A stretch of DNA of 22,686 bases from Bacteroidota bacterium (GTDB lineage Bacteria; Bacteroidota; Bacteroidia; Chitinophagales; Chitinophagaceae), in the NCBI GenBank assembly GCA_023433265.1, contig JAEZDR010000121.1:1-22686 (forward strand). The letters run 5' to 3'. Made by a program: the position numbers and the translations under genes. Positions 22,513 to 22,686 of this stretch are shown piece by piece. The notes under the pieces were generated by a model. It made no database searches. It saw nothing but the letters and a program-made list of their open reading frames with translations, and was not told the DNA's origin. Each line of letters opens with the position of its first letter. Positions within the stretch are counted from its first letter, which is position 1.

Positions 22513-22653
22513 TTGTTGCCCAACTCTACTTTTTTACCTATATATGTTGCCTAATTGTTGCCCAGATTTGTTGCCCACAAATCAGGCAACAGTCGGGAGA
22601 GAACATGCTACATACAGCTACAAGCTGCAACATGTAGCAACAACAGGCAACAA
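22513..22653. repeat. TTGTTGCC direct and inverted repeats
   Basis: Direct copies are TTGTTGCCCA at 22513, 22555 and 22568, and ATGTTGCCTA at 22544. Inverted copies are GGCAACA at 22585 and GGCAACAA at 22646. A half-copy, TTGTTGGG, lies at 22479. The pair 22569-22575 / 22585-22591 could form a 7-bp stem with a 9-base loop. The cluster lies between mnmE and the next start codon. This pattern suits binding sites for a recombinase or regulator; no function is shown. Confidence 0.7.
22607..22638. repeat. Two-part hairpin before the terminal partial gene
   Basis: GCTACAT (22607-22613) pairs with ATGTAGC (22632-22638), and inside it CAGCT (22615-22619) pairs with AGCTG (22623-22627). This makes a 7-bp plus 5-bp stem with an asymmetric internal loop. 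It ends 16 bases before the ATG at 22655, so it would sit in that gene's leader or operator. Confidence 0.65.
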
Positions 22654-22654
22654 A

Positions 22655-22686
22655 ATGAGCAGTAACATTCGTCTTCAAAAAACTTG
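22655..22686 (+). CDS. Partial gene start, possibly a mobile-element helix-turn-helix/zinc-ribbon protein
   Basis: ATG at 22655 opens a frame that runs off the window after ten complete codons, MSSNIRLQKT, with the next codon beginning TG. I recall Bacteroidota proteins starting MSSNIR-x-Q-K-x-C: a short zinc-ribbon segment followed by an excisionase-like helix-turn-helix domain, often carried on integrative elements. Ten residues cannot prove this. The position, 208 bp after mnmE behind a repeat cluster and a hairpin, fits the first gene of an element inserted at the mnmE 3' end. It could equally be an unrelated gene or a chance frame. Confidence 0.4.
   Translation, partial: MSSNIRLQKT

Noticed and set aside
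1..22686. tRNA, rRNA or riboswitch genes
   Set aside because: No tRNA cloverleaf, rRNA segment or known riboswitch core was recognised by eye in the intergenic stretches; a covariance-model search was not possible.

Overview
This is a 22.7-kb stretch of chromosome from a Bacteroidota bacterium, most likely of the Chitinophagaceae type. That placement is inferred from gene content and signals; no rRNA gene is present to confirm it. The pointers are a TamB-like giant protein, a beta-propeller/Y_Y_Y sensor kinase, a DUF5117-type zinc protease, an ExbB-ExbD-ExbD-TonB-TonB cluster, a DUF151-UVR protein, TAnnTTTG-like -7 boxes and no clear Shine-Dalgarno sites.

Layout. (1) 1-2662 (-): 5' part of a TamB/AsmA-like envelope protein running off the left edge, apparently with a CTG start. 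(2) 2709-4102: a secreted isoaspartyl peptidase/asparaginase (+) meeting a small TPR protein (-), their stop codons overlapping. (3) 4204-5951: etfB-etfA, closed by a strong terminator. (4) 6040-9482 (-): a NarL-type response regulator and its sensor kinase, translationally coupled. (5) 9661-11090: a bifunctional-nuclease-family protein and ispE. (6) 11211-12620: lpdA with a good promoter and a terminator. (7) 12790-15330 (-): a secreted metzincin-like protease. (8) 15331-16077: an intergenic stretch with the decayed remains of a DUF1905 gene. (9) 16078-20159: exbB, two exbD genes and two tonB paralogues, with a terminator between the tonB genes. (10) 20160-21066: a 0.9-kb non-coding, repeat-packed interval holding REP-like palindromic units, an 11-bp tandem repeat and a strict 16 x 10-bp tandem array. 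(11) 21067-22446: mnmE. (12) 22447-22686: TTGTTGCC repeats, a hairpin, and the first codons of a gene beginning MSSNIRLQKT.

Most genes are ordinary housekeeping or envelope functions: electron transfer from acyl-CoA oxidation (EtfAB), the lipoyl-dehydrogenase subunit of 2-oxoacid complexes, isoprenoid precursor synthesis (IspE), energy for outer-membrane TonB-dependent uptake (ExbBD/TonB), envelope assembly (TamB-like) and tRNA wobble modification (MnmE).

The least ordinary part is the right end. The last 18 bases of mnmE closely resemble the known attachment site of SGI1-type genomic islands. No terminator is seen after the gene. It is followed by repeat-rich DNA and by the start of a gene resembling those of Bacteroidota mobile elements, so the window may end at the left boundary of an integrated element.
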